Positions 1 to 9,071 of a DNA stretch of 64,000 nucleotides are shown one piece after another. This DNA is from Burkholderia cenocepacia (GTDB lineage Bacteria; Pseudomonadota; Gammaproteobacteria; Burkholderiales; Burkholderiaceae), in assembly GCF_900446215.1 (NCBI RefSeq), contig NZ_UAQZ01000012.1, forward strand, positions 992,001 through 1,056,000, written 5' to 3'. Positions within the stretch are counted from its first letter, which is position 1; every line of letters starts with the position of its first letter. A program made the translations under genes and the position numbers. Below the pieces are notes generated by a model. That model worked only from the letters and a program-made list of their open reading frames with translations. It made no database searches and was not told the DNA's origin.

Positions 1-138
1 CGTGTTCGGCTCGGGCAGCTTGGCGGCGAGCGCCTCCTTGAACCAGCGATCGAACTGGGCGAAGGGGTCGGGGGCGGCATCGGCTTCGTCGAGCGAAGCA
101 CGTGAATAGTTGATGCGGAGATCGGCGAGAGTCGTCAT
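1..138 (-). CDS. pdxH: Pyridoxamine 5'-phosphate oxidase, N-terminal part
   Basis: Only the first 46 codons lie in the window; the gene runs off the left edge. The enzyme oxidises pyridoxamine/pyridoxine 5'-phosphate to pyridoxal 5'-phosphate with FMN in the cytoplasm. The visible N-terminus opens [18 protein letters not shown] and continues with a [14 protein letters not shown] segment, the usual PdxH leader before the FMN-binding barrel. The start ATG (reverse strand, 136-138) follows a short AT-richer leader. The catalytic part is not visible, so the call rests on this N-terminal signature. Confidence 0.85.
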
Positions 139-165
139 GTTATGCAAACGCTTCAATCTGGGGCC

Positions 166-171
166 AGTATA
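166..171 (-). promoter_or_regulatory. Possible -10 box of pdxH
   Basis: TATACT on the reverse strand about 28 nt upstream of the pdxH ATG. No convincing -35 hexamer was seen, so this is tentative. Confidence 0.3.
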
Positions 172-266
172 GCGAACGCGCGAGAATCGTGCGTGCACAG
201 TGGCGCGTGCGGACGGGGAGTTCAGGCAAAATAGAGGGCTGCACGACTTACGTTTTCCTTGCTGCC

Positions 267-1124
267 ATGTCCTCCGCCGACGCTGCCCCGCCCAGTTCTT
301 CTGATCTTACCCCGACACCGGAAATCCAGCTTGACGTGGATCGCGCGCGGCGTTTCGGCGGCGTCGCGCGCCTGTATGGCGCGCCGGCCGCCGCCGCGTT
401 CGAGCGGGCGCACGTCGCGGTGATCGGGATCGGCGGCGTCGGGTCGTGGGTGGCCGAGGCGCTCGCGCGCAACGCGATCGGCACGCTGACGCTGATCGAT
501 CTCGACAACGTCGCGGAAAGCAACACGAACCGGCAGATCCATGCGCTCGACGGCAATTTCGGCAAGCCGAAGGTCGACGCGATGGCCGAGCGGATCGCGC
601 TGATCGATCCCGCGTGCCGCGTGAACCGGATCGAGGATTTCGTCGAGCCCGACAACTTCGACGCGCTGCTCGGCGGCGGCTTCGACTACGTGATCGACGC
701 GATCGACAGCGTGCGCACGAAGGTCGCGCTGATCGCATGGTGCGTCGCGAAACGGCAGCCGTTGATCGTGGTCGGCGGCGCGGGCGGCCAGCTCGACCCG
801 ACGCGCATCCGCATCGACGATCTCGCACTGACGATCCAGGATCCGCTGCTGTCGAAGGTGCGTGCGCAGTTGCGCAAGCAGCATGGTTTTCCGCGCGGGC
901 CGAAGGCGCGCTTCAAGGTCAGCGCCGTGTATTCGGACGAGCCGCTGATCTATCCGGAAGCGGCGGCCTGCGACATCGAGGACGGCGCCGAGCCGTCCAC
1001 GGCCGCGCACGTCGCGGGGCTCAACTGTGCGGGCTTCGGTTCGAGCGTGTGCGTGACCGCGAGTTTCGGTTTCGCGGCGGCCGCGCATGCGCTGCGGGCG
1101 ATCGCGGCGCAGGCGGCCGGCTGA
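267..1124 (+). CDS. tcdA: tRNA threonylcarbamoyladenosine dehydratase (ThiF/E1-like)
   Basis: 285 aa. It is an ATP-dependent enzyme that cyclises t6A37 of tRNAs to ct6A. The Rossmann nucleotide-binding motif GIGGVG is at residues 54-59, followed by the acidic LTLIDLDNV strand and the [10 protein letters not shown] element typical of the CsdL/YgdL branch of the ThiF/MoeB superfamily. The frame is open from a GTG at 189, but the extra 26 residues look non-family, so the ATG at 267 is preferred. It is divergent from pdxH and converges on the thioredoxin gene. tsaE, which acts earlier in the same modification pathway, lies 5 kb away. Confidence 0.9.
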
Positions 1125-1156
1125 GCGCGTGACGCGCGGGCAGGAAAGAGGGATGC

Positions 1157-1179
1157 CGCGGCGCGGGTAACGCGCCGCG
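1157..1179. terminator. GC hairpin between convergent tcdA and cnoX
   Basis: CGCGGCGCG and CGCGCCGCG form a perfect 9-bp stem around a 5-nt loop in the gap between two convergent genes. There is no T-tract, so it may be only a weak terminator. Confidence 0.35.
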
Positions 1180-1227
1180 AGCGATACGGCAAGTCGGCCG
1201 GGCGATCGCGGCCCGGCGCGTTGTGCA

Positions 1228-2076
1228 TCAGTTGAGCGCCATGCTCAGCTTGCGTCGCCACCCGGCGACGAGGTCGGGGCGATCGCCGGCCAGCTCGAAC
1301 ACCGAGATCATCGTGCGGCGGCCGAGATCATCGCCGTACGTGCGATCGCGCGTCACGATTTCCAGCAACTGTTCCAGCGCGCCTTCGTACGCGCGCCGCG
1401 CGATCAGGCTCTGCGCAAGGTCGAAGCGTGCGTCGAGATCGGCAGGGTTTGCCGCGATGCGCGCTTCGAGCGCATCGGTCGGCGGCAGGTCGGCCGTGGC
1501 TTCGAGTGCGTCGAAACGGGTCTTGATCGCCTGGTAGCGCGGGTCGCCGTTCTGCACGGTTTGCGGCGACAGGCGCTCGGTCTCGGCACGCGCGGCGTCG
1601 ACTTCATTGCGCGCCAGCAGCAGTTCGATCAGGTCGAGACGCGCGTCGTCGTAGCCGGGGTTCAGCGCGAGCGCCGCTTCGAGGTGCGCGAGCGCCTCGT
1701 CGAAGCGCTGTTCGGCCATCGCATACTGCGCGGCGCGGCGCTCGGCTTCCTCGGGGGCCGGCAGCAGCCGGTCGAGGAACGCGCGCAACTGGCCTTCGGG
1801 CAGCACGCCGACGAACTGGTCGACCGGGCGCCCGTCGGCGAACGCGATCACGTGCGGGATGCTGCGCGTCTGGAAGTGCGCGGCGAGTTCCTGGTTCTCG
1901 TCGACGTTGACCTTCACGAGCTTCCAGCGGCCTGCGTAATCGGCTTCGAGCTTTTCCAGCAGCGGGCCGAGCGTCTTGCAGGGGCCGCACCACGGCGCCC
2001 AGAAGTCGACCAGCACGGGCGTGTCCAGCGACGCCTCGATGACGTCTTTCTCGAATGTGGCAAGCGTGGTGTCCAT
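1228..2076 (-). CDS. cnoX: Thioredoxin-TPR co-chaperone (CnoX/YbbN type)
   Basis: 282 aa. A thioredoxin domain spans about residues 1-110, with the redox motif WCGPCK (Cys30, Cys33). It is followed by tetratricopeptide-like helices (LAHLEAALALNPGYDDARLDL and later repeats). This is the CnoX architecture, a chaperedoxin that protects clients and passes them to GroEL. E. coli CnoX has lost the first active-site cysteine; here CGPC is intact, so real thiol-oxidoreductase activity is plausible. The gene lies 52 bp after pirin on the same strand and may be co-transcribed. Confidence 0.88.
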   Translation of the reverse strand: MDTTLATFEKDVIEASLDTPVLVDFWAPWCGPCKTLGPLLEKLEADYAGRWKLVKVNVDENQELAAHFQTRSIPHVIAFADGRPVDQFVGVLPEGQLRAFLDRLLPAPEEAERRAAQYAMAEQRFDEALAHLEAALALNPGYDDARLDLIELLLARNEVDAARAETERLSPQTVQNGDPRYQAIKTRFDALEATADLPPTDALEARIAANPADLDARFDLAQSLIARRAYEGALEQLLEIVTRDRTYGDDLGRRTMISVFELAGDRPDLVAGWRRKLSMALN

Positions 2077-2128
2077 GGCGTTCTCTTCCGTTCGAATATC
2101 GTCAGGATGGGGGCGGCGCGCGGCTTTT

Positions 2129-3010
2129 TCAACGCGGTTTCGCTTCGGGCAACGGAATCCATTCGGTCTCGCCGGGCACCTTGCCCATTTCCTGGCGCGT
2201 CCAGGCCGCTTTGGCCCGCTCGATCGCCTCGCGGCTGCTCGCGACGAAATTCCACTCGATGTAGCGTTCGCCGTCGATCCGGTCGCCGCCGAGCAGCATC
2301 GCGCGCGCGCCGCTGGCGCTCGTCAGCGTGACCGTCGCGCCCGGCACGAGTACGGCCATCTGTTCGGCCGGCACCGGCGTGCCGTCGATCGCGAGCTCGC
2401 CGTCGACCACGTAGACCGCGCGCTCCTCGTGCGATGCATCGAGTTCGAGCCGGCCGCCGGCCGCGAATTCGGCCGCGACGTACAGCGTGCGCGAGAACGT
2501 CGTCACGGGCGAATGCAGCCCGAACGCGTCGCCGGCGATCACCGTCAGCGCCACGCCGTCTGCGTCGCGCTTGGGCAGCGTGTCGGCCGCATGGTGCTCG
2601 AACGACGGTTCGGTCGTCTCGTGCGCCTGCGGCAGCGCGACCCAGGTCTGGATGCCGTGCACGGTGTGGCCGCTGGCGCGTTGCGCGTCGGGCGTGCGCT
2701 CGGAGTGGACGATGCCGCGGCCGGCCGTCATCCAGTTCACGTCGCCGGGCACGATTTCCTGCAGCGAGCCGAGGCTGTCGCGGTGCAGGATCGCGCCGTC
2801 GAACAGGTAGGTAACCGTCGCGAGTCCGATGTGCGGATGCGGGCGCACGTCGAGCCCCGTGCCGGCAGGCAGCGTCGCGGGCCCCATGTGATCGAAGAAG
2901 ATGAACGGGCCGACGAGGCGTGCGGCGAGCGCGGGCAGCGTGCGGCGTACCTGCAGGTTGCCGATGTCGCGGACGTGCGGCTTCAGCAGGGCTTTGATCG
3001 AGTCGGTCAT
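2129..3010 (-). CDS. Pirin family protein
   Basis: 293 aa bicupin of the pirin family. The N-terminal cupin shows the metal-site segments RPHPHIGLATVTYLF and GIVHSERTP, giving the expected three His and one Glu ligands. A second, degenerate cupin follows. Bacterial pirins are Fe-dependent proteins, some with quercetin dioxygenase activity and some that bind metabolic enzymes; the role here cannot be told from sequence. It is divergent from eamA across about 270 bp and upstream of cnoX. Confidence 0.88.
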   Translation of the reverse strand: MTDSIKALLKPHVRDIGNLQVRRTLPALAARLVGPFIFFDHMGPATLPAGTGLDVRPHPHIGLATVTYLFDGAILHRDSLGSLQEIVPGDVNWMTAGRGIVHSERTPDAQRASGHTVHGIQTWVALPQAHETTEPSFEHHAADTLPKRDADGVALTVIAGDAFGLHSPVTTFSRTLYVAAEFAAGGRLELDASHEERAVYVVDGELAIDGTPVPAEQMAVLVPGATVTLTSASGARAMLLGGDRIDGERYIEWNFVASSREAIERAKAAWTRQEMGKVPGETEWIPLPEAKPR

Positions 3011-3281
3011 GGCGGGCCTCGTGGGGAACGGCTGGATTGCCGGTCATTGTACTGGCGGCGCGGCGGCGCGGCGGCGCGCGCGTGTGACGCGGAGCGCGGG
3101 GAACGCGAAATGCGCGCGCTGCGGCCGCGGCAGGCATGCGTCGTGCGGCATCCGCGGCGTGGCGCAAGCCGCTGCGCGCGCCGCCGATTCCATGCGGGCC
3201 GTGCGGGTATCGGGCCGGCCGGCGAAACCCGGTAGACTGGCCGGCTTTACAACAATGATTCGACAATCGAGGGAGACACCG

Positions 3282-4163
3282 ATGATGGCCCCGAAGGACT
3301 TGCTGCTCGCGCTGGTCGTGATCCTGGCGTGGGGCGTGAACTTCGTCGTGATCAAGGTCGGCCTGCACGGCATGCCGCCGATGCTGCTCGGTGCGCTGCG
3401 CTTTACGCTCGCGGCCGTGCCCGCGGTGTTCTTCGTGCGTCGGCCGCAGATTTCGTGGCGGTTGCTGGTGCTGTACGGCGCGACGATCCAGCTCGGCCAG
3501 TTCGTGTTCCTGTTCACCGGCATGTACGTCGGCATGCCCGCCGGCCTCGCGTCGCTCGTGTTGCAGTCGCAGGCGTTCTTCACGCTGGTGTTCGCGATGC
3601 TGTTCCTCGGCGAGCGGCTGCGCGTGCAGAACCTGATCGGGCTCGCGATCGCCGCGGGCGGGCTCGTCGTGATCGCCGCGCAAGGCGGCCGCGCGATGAC
3701 GCTCGCGGGTTTCCTGCTGACGATCTGCTCGGCCGCGATGTGGGCCTTCGGCAATATCGTCACGAAGAAGGTCGGGCGTGCGAACCTCGTGTCGCTCGTC
3801 GTATGGGCGAGCCTCGTGCCGCCGGTGCCGTTCTTTCTGCTGTCGCTGTGGTTCGAGGGGCCGCAGCGGATCGCGACCGCGCTAGCCGGACTGAACGGCG
3901 CGTCGATCTTCGCGGTCGTCTATCTCGCATTCGTCGCGACGCTGCTCGGCTACGGGCTGTGGAGCCGCCTGCTGTCGCGCTACCCGGCCGCGCAGGTCGC
4001 GCAGTTCTCGCTGCTGGTGCCGATCGTCGGGCTCGCGTCGTCGGCGCTGCTGCTAGACGAGCATCTGACGCAAACGCAACTGATCGGCGCCGCACTCGTG
4101 ATGGGCGGGCTCGCGGTGAACGTGTTCGGCGGGAAACTGCTGAGCCGCTTCGCGGCGTCGTGA
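3282..4163 (+). CDS. eamA: EamA-type O-acetylserine/cysteine exporter (DMT family)
   Basis: 293 aa inner-membrane protein with about ten transmembrane helices in two EamA repeats. The sequence matches my memory of E. coli EamA/YdeD closely: LAWGVNFVVIKVGLHGMPP at the start, GMPAGLASLVLQSQAFFTLVF in the middle, and a C-terminal LLVPIVGLASSALLLDE segment. Such proteins export cysteine-pathway metabolites. The frame is open upstream, but the tandem ATGs at 3282/3285 follow a GGGAGA ribosome site. It is monocistronic and converges on amiC. Confidence 0.85.
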   Translation: MMAPKDLLLALVVILAWGVNFVVIKVGLHGMPPMLLGALRFTLAAVPAVFFVRRPQISWRLLVLYGATIQLGQFVFLFTGMYVGMPAGLASLVLQSQAFFTLVFAMLFLGERLRVQNLIGLAIAAGGLVVIAAQGGRAMTLAGFLLTICSAAMWAFGNIVTKKVGRANLVSLVVWASLVPPVPFFLLSLWFEGPQRIATALAGLNGASIFAVVYLAFVATLLGYGLWSRLLSRYPAAQVAQFSLLVPIVGLASSALLLDEHLTQTQLIGAALVMGGLAVNVFGGKLLSRFAAS

Positions 4164-4208
4164 CGCGCCGGCACGCGCTGCGTGCCGGCGGGGGGGAAGC
4201 GGTGGCGC

Positions 4209-5735
4209 TCAGGCCATCCGGCTCTTCGCGAGCGGCGGATTCGCGGCGAAATAACGCTTGATGCCGCGGAAGATCGCGTCGGCCATCTCGTCGCGATAGC
4301 TGTCGTCGTTGAGCCGGCGCTCTTCGTCCGGGTTGCTGATGAATGCGGTCTCGACGAGGATCGACGGAATGTCGGGCGCCTTCAGCACCGCGAACCCGGC
4401 CTGCTCGACCGAGCCCTTGTGCAGCTTGTTGATGCCGCCCACTTCCTTCAGCACGTAGTTGCCGTAGCGCAGCGAGTCGCGGATCTGCGCGGTCGTCGAC
4501 ATGTCGAACAGCGCGCGGTTCACCGCCGCGTCCGCCGTCTTGATGTTGATGCCGCCGATCAGGTCCGACGAATTCTCCTTGTTCGCCATCCAGCGCGCCG
4601 CGGCGCTCGTCGCGCCGTGGTCGGACAGCGCGAACACCGACGAGCCGCGCGCGGACGGCGTCGTGAACGCATCCGCGTGGATCGACACGAAGAGATCCGC
4701 GCCGACGCGGCGCGCCTTCTGCACGCGCACGTTCAGCGGCACGAAGAAGTCGGCGTCGCGCGTCATCATCGCGCGCATGTTCGGCGCGGCGTCGATCTTC
4801 GCGCGCAGCTTCTTCGCGATGTCGAGCGCGATGTGCTTCTCGTACGTGCCGTTGCCGCCGATCGCGCCCGGATCCTCGCCGCCGTGGCCCGGGTCGATCG
4901 CGACCGTCAGCAGACGCACGGTGCCGCCCTTGCCGGATTTCGGCGCGGTGAACTTGTAGGTGTCGCCGTCGTCGTCGCCGTCGTCGCGGCGCGCGATGAC
5001 GGGCGGCGGCTTGACGGCCGGCTTCGCGGGCGTCGACGGCGTGCCGGCCGCCGGCGGCGTGTGCGGCGTAGTTGGCGTGTTCTGCGCGAAACGCTGGAAG
5101 AATGCGTCGCTGTTGTCGCCCGCGCCCGGCGGCGGGGTGCCGGGGCCCGCCAGCGTGGACGGCGGCTGCATCTGCTGCGCGCGCGCGGTGTCGTTGAGCG
5201 CCTGTTCCTTGCGTTCCGTCTGCGCGATCAGGTCGGACAGCGGATCGGGCGCGACGGCCGGATACAGGTCGAACACCAGCCGGTACTTGTACGTGCCGAC
5301 GGGCGGCAGCGTGAACACCTGCGGCTTCACCGATCCTTTCAGGTCGAACACCATCCGCACGACGTGCGGCTGATACTGGCCGACGCGCACCGACTGGATC
5401 TGCGGATCGTTCGGCGCGATCTTCGAGACGAGGTCGCGCAGCGCCTGGTCGAGGTCGAGGCCGCTCAGGTCGACGACGAGACGGTCGGGACCCTGCAGCA
5501 GTTGTTGGCTATTCTGCAGCGGCTGGTCGGATTCGATCGTGACGCGCGTGTAATCGCGTGCGGGCCACACGCGCACGCCGAGCACCGACGACGCGTGCGC
5601 GAGCCGCGGCGCGACGAGGCCGAGCACCAGCGTCGACGCGCCCGCGCACAGGATCTGGCGGCGCCGCCAGTTGTGCGTCGCGGTGGCCGCCGATTCGATC
5701 GAGCGGAACGGTTTGATCAACATCTTTCGAGACAT
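4209..5735 (-). CDS. amiC: N-acetylmuramoyl-L-alanine amidase, Tat-exported (AmiC type)
   Basis: 508 aa periplasmic zinc amidase that cuts septal peptidoglycan during daughter-cell separation. The N-terminus has a twin-arginine signal (NWRRRQILCAGASTLVLGL). An AMIN localisation domain follows, then a Pro-rich linker, then the Amidase_3 domain with zinc ligands in VAIDPGHGGEDPG, TYEKHIALD and FVSIHADAF and the catalytic Glu in ILVETAFISN. ATG 5735 has an AGGA site; a second ATG lies at 5723. The start overlaps the end of tsaE, implying translational coupling. Confidence 0.92.
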   Translation of the reverse strand: MSRKMLIKPFRSIESAATATHNWRRRQILCAGASTLVLGLVAPRLAHASSVLGVRVWPARDYTRVTIESDQPLQNSQQLLQGPDRLVVDLSGLDLDQALRDLVSKIAPNDPQIQSVRVGQYQPHVVRMVFDLKGSVKPQVFTLPPVGTYKYRLVFDLYPAVAPDPLSDLIAQTERKEQALNDTARAQQMQPPSTLAGPGTPPPGAGDNSDAFFQRFAQNTPTTPHTPPAAGTPSTPAKPAVKPPPVIARRDDGDDDGDTYKFTAPKSGKGGTVRLLTVAIDPGHGGEDPGAIGGNGTYEKHIALDIAKKLRAKIDAAPNMRAMMTRDADFFVPLNVRVQKARRVGADLFVSIHADAFTTPSARGSSVFALSDHGATSAAARWMANKENSSDLIGGINIKTADAAVNRALFDMSTTAQIRDSLRYGNYVLKEVGGINKLHKGSVEQAGFAVLKAPDIPSILVETAFISNPDEERRLNDDSYRDEMADAIFRGIKRYFAANPPLAKSRMA

Positions 5736-6271
5736 GCCTTTCCTGAAGCGCTGTACGCCCGGACGGTGAGGGCACGGCCGTCGCCATCCACGTCGAGCGA
5801 GAAAACCAGATCGGGCACGCCGAGCAGGGCGCCCGCCTGTTGCGGCCATTCGACGAGGCAGATCGCGCTGGAATTGAAATATTCGCGAAAGCCTGCATCG
5901 GACCATTCGGCCGGATCGTTGAATCGATACAGATCGAAGTGATAGACCTCGAGTTCCCCATCGCTGCGTTCGAGCGCGTACGGCTCGACGAGCGTATAGG
6001 TCGGGCTGCGCACGCGGCCCTGGTGGCCGAGGCCGCGCAGGATCGCGCGCACGAGGGTGGTCTTGCCCGCGCCGAGATCGCCGACCAGCTGGATCTGCAG
6101 CCCGTCGAACACATGCGCGCGGTCGAGCTCGAGGCGCGCCGCGTCGAGCGCGTGCGCGAAGCGGGTGCCGAAGGCCTCGGTTGCCGCTTCGTCGGCGAGC
6201 GCGATCACGCGCTCCGCGAGCGGGGCGGGCAACGTGGCGTCGTGAGGCGGTTGGCTGGGCGTGGCTGGCAT
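5717..6271 (-). CDS. tsaE: tRNA threonylcarbamoyladenosine biosynthesis ATPase TsaE
   Basis: 184 aa P-loop ATPase that works with TsaB and TsaD to make t6A37 of ANN-decoding tRNAs. The Walker A motif GDLGAGKTT is clear, followed by RGLGHQGRVRSPTYTLVEPY and the conserved YHFDLYR segment. The start is taken at ATG 6271, where homology begins, rather than at an upstream in-frame ATG (6316) that would run into queG. It is the first gene of tsaE-amiC, a common betaproteobacterial pair, and is divergent from queG by 17 bp. Confidence 0.93.
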   Translation of the reverse strand: MPATPSQPPHDATLPAPLAERVIALADEAATEAFGTRFAHALDAARLELDRAHVFDGLQIQLVGDLGAGKTTLVRAILRGLGHQGRVRSPTYTLVEPYALERSDGELEVYHFDLYRFNDPAEWSDAGFREYFNSSAICLVEWPQQAGALLGVPDLVFSLDVDGDGRALTVRAYSASGKACLERC

Positions 6272-6276
6272 TCTCG

Positions 6277-6282
6277 TAAAAT
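6277..6282 (+). promoter_or_regulatory. -10 box of queG (possible leaderless start)
   Basis: TAAAAT ends 6 nt before the queG ATG at 6289. No Shine-Dalgarno sequence lies between, and the -35 region is weak. Confidence 0.4.
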
Positions 6283-6288
6283 AGTGCG

Positions 6289-7512
6289 ATGAACCGACTA
6301 CCGGAACGCGCCGCATCCGACAGGCCTTCGACTCGTGACGAAGGCGCGGCGCCGTGCGCGCTCGACGATGCGGCGTTGACTGCGCTCGCCGCTCGCATCA
6401 GGGCGTGGGGGCGCGAATTGGGTTTCGGGGCGATCGGCATCAGCGATACCGATCTCTCGGATGCCGAAGCGGGCCTCGCCGCCTGGCTGGAAGCCGGATA
6501 CCACGGCGAAATGGATTATATGGCGAAACATGGGATGAAACGCGCGCGGCCGGCCGAACTTGTGGCCGGTACGCGACGCGTGATTTCCGTGCGGCTCGCC
6601 TATTTGCCGGCCCAAACGCTCGCTGACGGCGAGCCCGGCGCGCTCGTGCCGCACGACTGGCGCGCCCGCGAACGGGCACGGCTCGACGATCCGCAAGCGG
6701 CCGTCGTGTCGATCTATGCACGCGGCCGCGACTATCACAAGGTGCTGCGCAACCGGCTGCAGACGCTCGCGGAGCGTATCGAGCACGAGATCGGCGGGTT
6801 CGGCTACCGCGTGTTCACCGATTCGGCGCCGGTGCTCGAGGTCGAGCTCGCGCAGAAGGCCGGGGTCGGCTGGCGCGGCAAGCATACGCTGCTGTTGCAG
6901 CGCGATGCCGGCTCGCTGTTCTTTCTCGGCGAGATCTACGTCGACCTGCCGCTGCCGACCGACGCGCATACGGCGCCCGACCGCGCGCCGGAGACGCCCG
7001 GCGCGCATTGCGGCAACTGCACGCGCTGCATCGACGCGTGCCCGACCGGCGCGATCGTCGAGCCGTACCGCGTCGATGCGCGCCGCTGCATCTCGTACCT
7101 GACGATCGAGCTGAAAGGCAGCATCCCCGAGCCGCTGCGGCCGATGATCGGCAATCGCGTGTACGGCTGCGACGACTGTCAGCTCGTGTGCCCGTGGAAC
7201 AAGTTCGCGCAGGCCGCGCCCGTCGCCGATTTCGACGTGCGGCACGGTCTCGATCGCGCGACGCTCGTCGAGCTGTTCGCGTGGGATGCCGACACGTTCG
7301 ACACGCGGATGCAGGGCAGCGCGATCCGGCGCATCGGCTACGAAAGCTGGCTGCGCAATCTCGCGGTCGGGCTCGGCAATGCGCTGCGCGCGGGTGCGGA
7401 CCGGCTCTCGCCGGCGGCGCGCGACGCGATCGTCGCCGCGCTGCGCGCCCGGGCCGACGATCCGTCGCCGCTCGTGCGCGAGCATGTCGAATGGGCGCTG
7501 CGGGCCGCGTGA
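6289..7512 (+). CDS. queG: Epoxyqueuosine reductase
   Basis: 407 aa cobalamin- and [4Fe-4S]-dependent reductase for the last step of queuosine synthesis at tRNA position 34. Two ferredoxin-like cysteine clusters are visible: CGNCTRCIDACPTG and CDDCQLVCPWN, with an extra Cys in ARRCISYLTIE. The N-terminal RAWGRELGFGAIGISDTDL and the YHGEMDYM segment are typical of QueG. A C-terminal HEAT-like helical stretch closes the protein. It heads a likely operon queG-ogt-xerD. Confidence 0.94.
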   Translation: MNRLPERAASDRPSTRDEGAAPCALDDAALTALAARIRAWGRELGFGAIGISDTDLSDAEAGLAAWLEAGYHGEMDYMAKHGMKRARPAELVAGTRRVISVRLAYLPAQTLADGEPGALVPHDWRARERARLDDPQAAVVSIYARGRDYHKVLRNRLQTLAERIEHEIGGFGYRVFTDSAPVLEVELAQKAGVGWRGKHTLLLQRDAGSLFFLGEIYVDLPLPTDAHTAPDRAPETPGAHCGNCTRCIDACPTGAIVEPYRVDARRCISYLTIELKGSIPEPLRPMIGNRVYGCDDCQLVCPWNKFAQAAPVADFDVRHGLDRATLVELFAWDADTFDTRMQGSAIRRIGYESWLRNLAVGLGNALRAGADRLSPAARDAIVAALRARADDPSPLVREHVEWALRAA

Positions 7513-7577
7513 AGGCGGCGTAAAGTGTCGTCGGCGCGCGGGCAGGGCCGCGCGCATCCCCCGGTCAGGAGAAGGCA

Positions 7578-8048
7578 ATGTTCAACGCAGTCATCGACGC
7601 GCCGTTCGGCAAGGTCGGCATCCGTACGGATGCCGCGGTGGTGCGCGAGATCGTCTATCTGCCCGAATCGATGAAGTCGATCGATCCGGATTCGGCGCTC
7701 GCGAAGCGCGCGGTCAAGCAGATCGAACGTTATTTCGAGCGCGCGTCCGCACGCTTCGACCTGCCGCTCGCCGATGTCGGCAGCGCATTCCAGCATCGCG
7801 TGTGGGACGTGATCAGCGATATCCCGCCCGGCACGGTGCTCACCTACGGCCAGGTCGCGAAGCGGATCGGCAGCGCGCCGCGCGCGGTCGGCCAGGCGTG
7901 CGGCGCGAACTACTTCCCGCTCGTGATCCCGTGCCATCGCGTCGTCGCGGCGGGTGGCCTCGGCGGGTTCGCGAACCACGACGACAACGGCTATTACCAG
8001 CAAGTGAAGCGCTGGCTGCTGACGCACGAGGGTGTGCCGTACCGATGA
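7578..8048 (+). CDS. ogt: Methylated-DNA-[protein]-cysteine S-methyltransferase
   Basis: 156 aa suicide repair protein that moves the alkyl group from O6-alkylguanine to its own cysteine. The active-site motif IPCHRVVAAGGLGGF is present, preceded by the helix-turn-helix DNA-binding segment TYGQVAKRIGSAPRAVGQA. The protein is the short Ogt form without an Ada regulatory domain. An AGGAGA site precedes ATG 7578. It overlaps xerD by an ATGA junction, so the two are translationally coupled. Confidence 0.93.
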   Translation: MFNAVIDAPFGKVGIRTDAAVVREIVYLPESMKSIDPDSALAKRAVKQIERYFERASARFDLPLADVGSAFQHRVWDVISDIPPGTVLTYGQVAKRIGSAPRAVGQACGANYFPLVIPCHRVVAAGGLGGFANHDDNGYYQQVKRWLLTHEGVPYR

Positions 8049-8995
8049 GCGAACCTGTGACGACCCCCGAAGCCGACGACGATGCCGTCGCGGCATCGCC
8101 CGCGCTGCTCGCGAGCCGCGCGTCGATCGACGTGTTCTGCGATGCGTTGTGGCTCGAACACGGCCTCGCGCGCAACACGCTCGATGCGTACCGGCGCGAT
8201 CTGGTGCTGTTTTCCCAATGGCTGGCCGCGACGCACGCCGCGCCGCTCGACGGCGCCGACGAGGCGATGGTGACCGGCTACATCGCCGCGCGCAGCGACG
8301 GCAAGGCGACGTCGTCGAACCGGCGACTGTCCGTGTTCCGTCGCTATTACGGCTGGGCCGTGCGCGAGCATCGCGCGAGCGCTGACCCGACGCTGCGGAT
8401 CACGTCCGCGAAACAGGCGGCCCGGTTCCCGTCGACATTGTCGGAGGCGCAGGTCGAGGCGCTGCTGGGCGCGCCGGACATCGGCACGCCGCTCGGCCTG
8501 CGCGATCGCACGATGCTCGAGCTGATGTACGCGAGCGGGCTGCGCGTGAGCGAGCTCGTGACGCTGAAGACCGTCGAAGTCGGCCTCAACGAAGGCGTCG
8601 TGCGCGTGATGGGCAAGGGTTCGAAGGAGCGGCTCGTGCCGTTCGGCGAAGTCGCGCACGGCTGGATCGAACGCTACCTGCGCGACGCGCGGCCCGCGCT
8701 GCTCGGCGCACGCGCGGCCGATGCGCTGTTCGTGACCGCGCGCGGCGACGGGATGACGCGCCAGCAGTTCTGGAACATCATCAAGCGTCACGCGCAGCAG
8801 GCCGACGTGCGCGCGCACCTGTCGCCGCACACGCTGCGGCACGCGTTCGCGACGCACCTGCTGAACCACGGCGCCGACCTGCGCGTCGTGCAGTTGCTGC
8901 TTGGCCACAGCGACATCTCGACCACGCAGATCTATACGCACGTCGCGCGCGAGCGGCTCAAGACGCTGCACGCGCAGCATCACCCGCGCGGCTGA
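8045..8995 (+). CDS. xerD: Tyrosine recombinase XerD
   Basis: 316 aa site-specific recombinase that resolves chromosome dimers at dif with XerC and FtsK. An N-terminal SAM-like core-binding domain spans about 25-115 and the catalytic domain about 130-310. Catalytic residues are in ASGLRVSEL (Arg167), GKGSKERLVP (Lys), SPHTLRHAFATHLL (His, Arg), LLGHSDISTT (His) and the nucleophile in TQIYTHV. The chosen ATG overlaps the ogt stop codon. About 20 N-terminal residues are extra and Ala/Asp-rich. Confidence 0.93.
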   Translation: MSEPVTTPEADDDAVAASPALLASRASIDVFCDALWLEHGLARNTLDAYRRDLVLFSQWLAATHAAPLDGADEAMVTGYIAARSDGKATSSNRRLSVFRRYYGWAVREHRASADPTLRITSAKQAARFPSTLSEAQVEALLGAPDIGTPLGLRDRTMLELMYASGLRVSELVTLKTVEVGLNEGVVRVMGKGSKERLVPFGEVAHGWIERYLRDARPALLGARAADALFVTARGDGMTRQQFWNIIKRHAQQADVRAHLSPHTLRHAFATHLLNHGADLRVVQLLLGHSDISTTQIYTHVARERLKTLHAQHHPRG

Positions 8996-9071
8996 CGCGC
9001 GACGCGGGCGTTCGACGCAGCGTGGTAGGGCGGGGCGCCGATGCGGACTGCGCCGCGCATCGCAGGGCGCG

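Noticed and set aside
189..266. N-terminal extension of tcdA from GTG 189
   Set aside because: The added residues do not resemble the family, and the internal ATG at 267 gives a normal-length protein.
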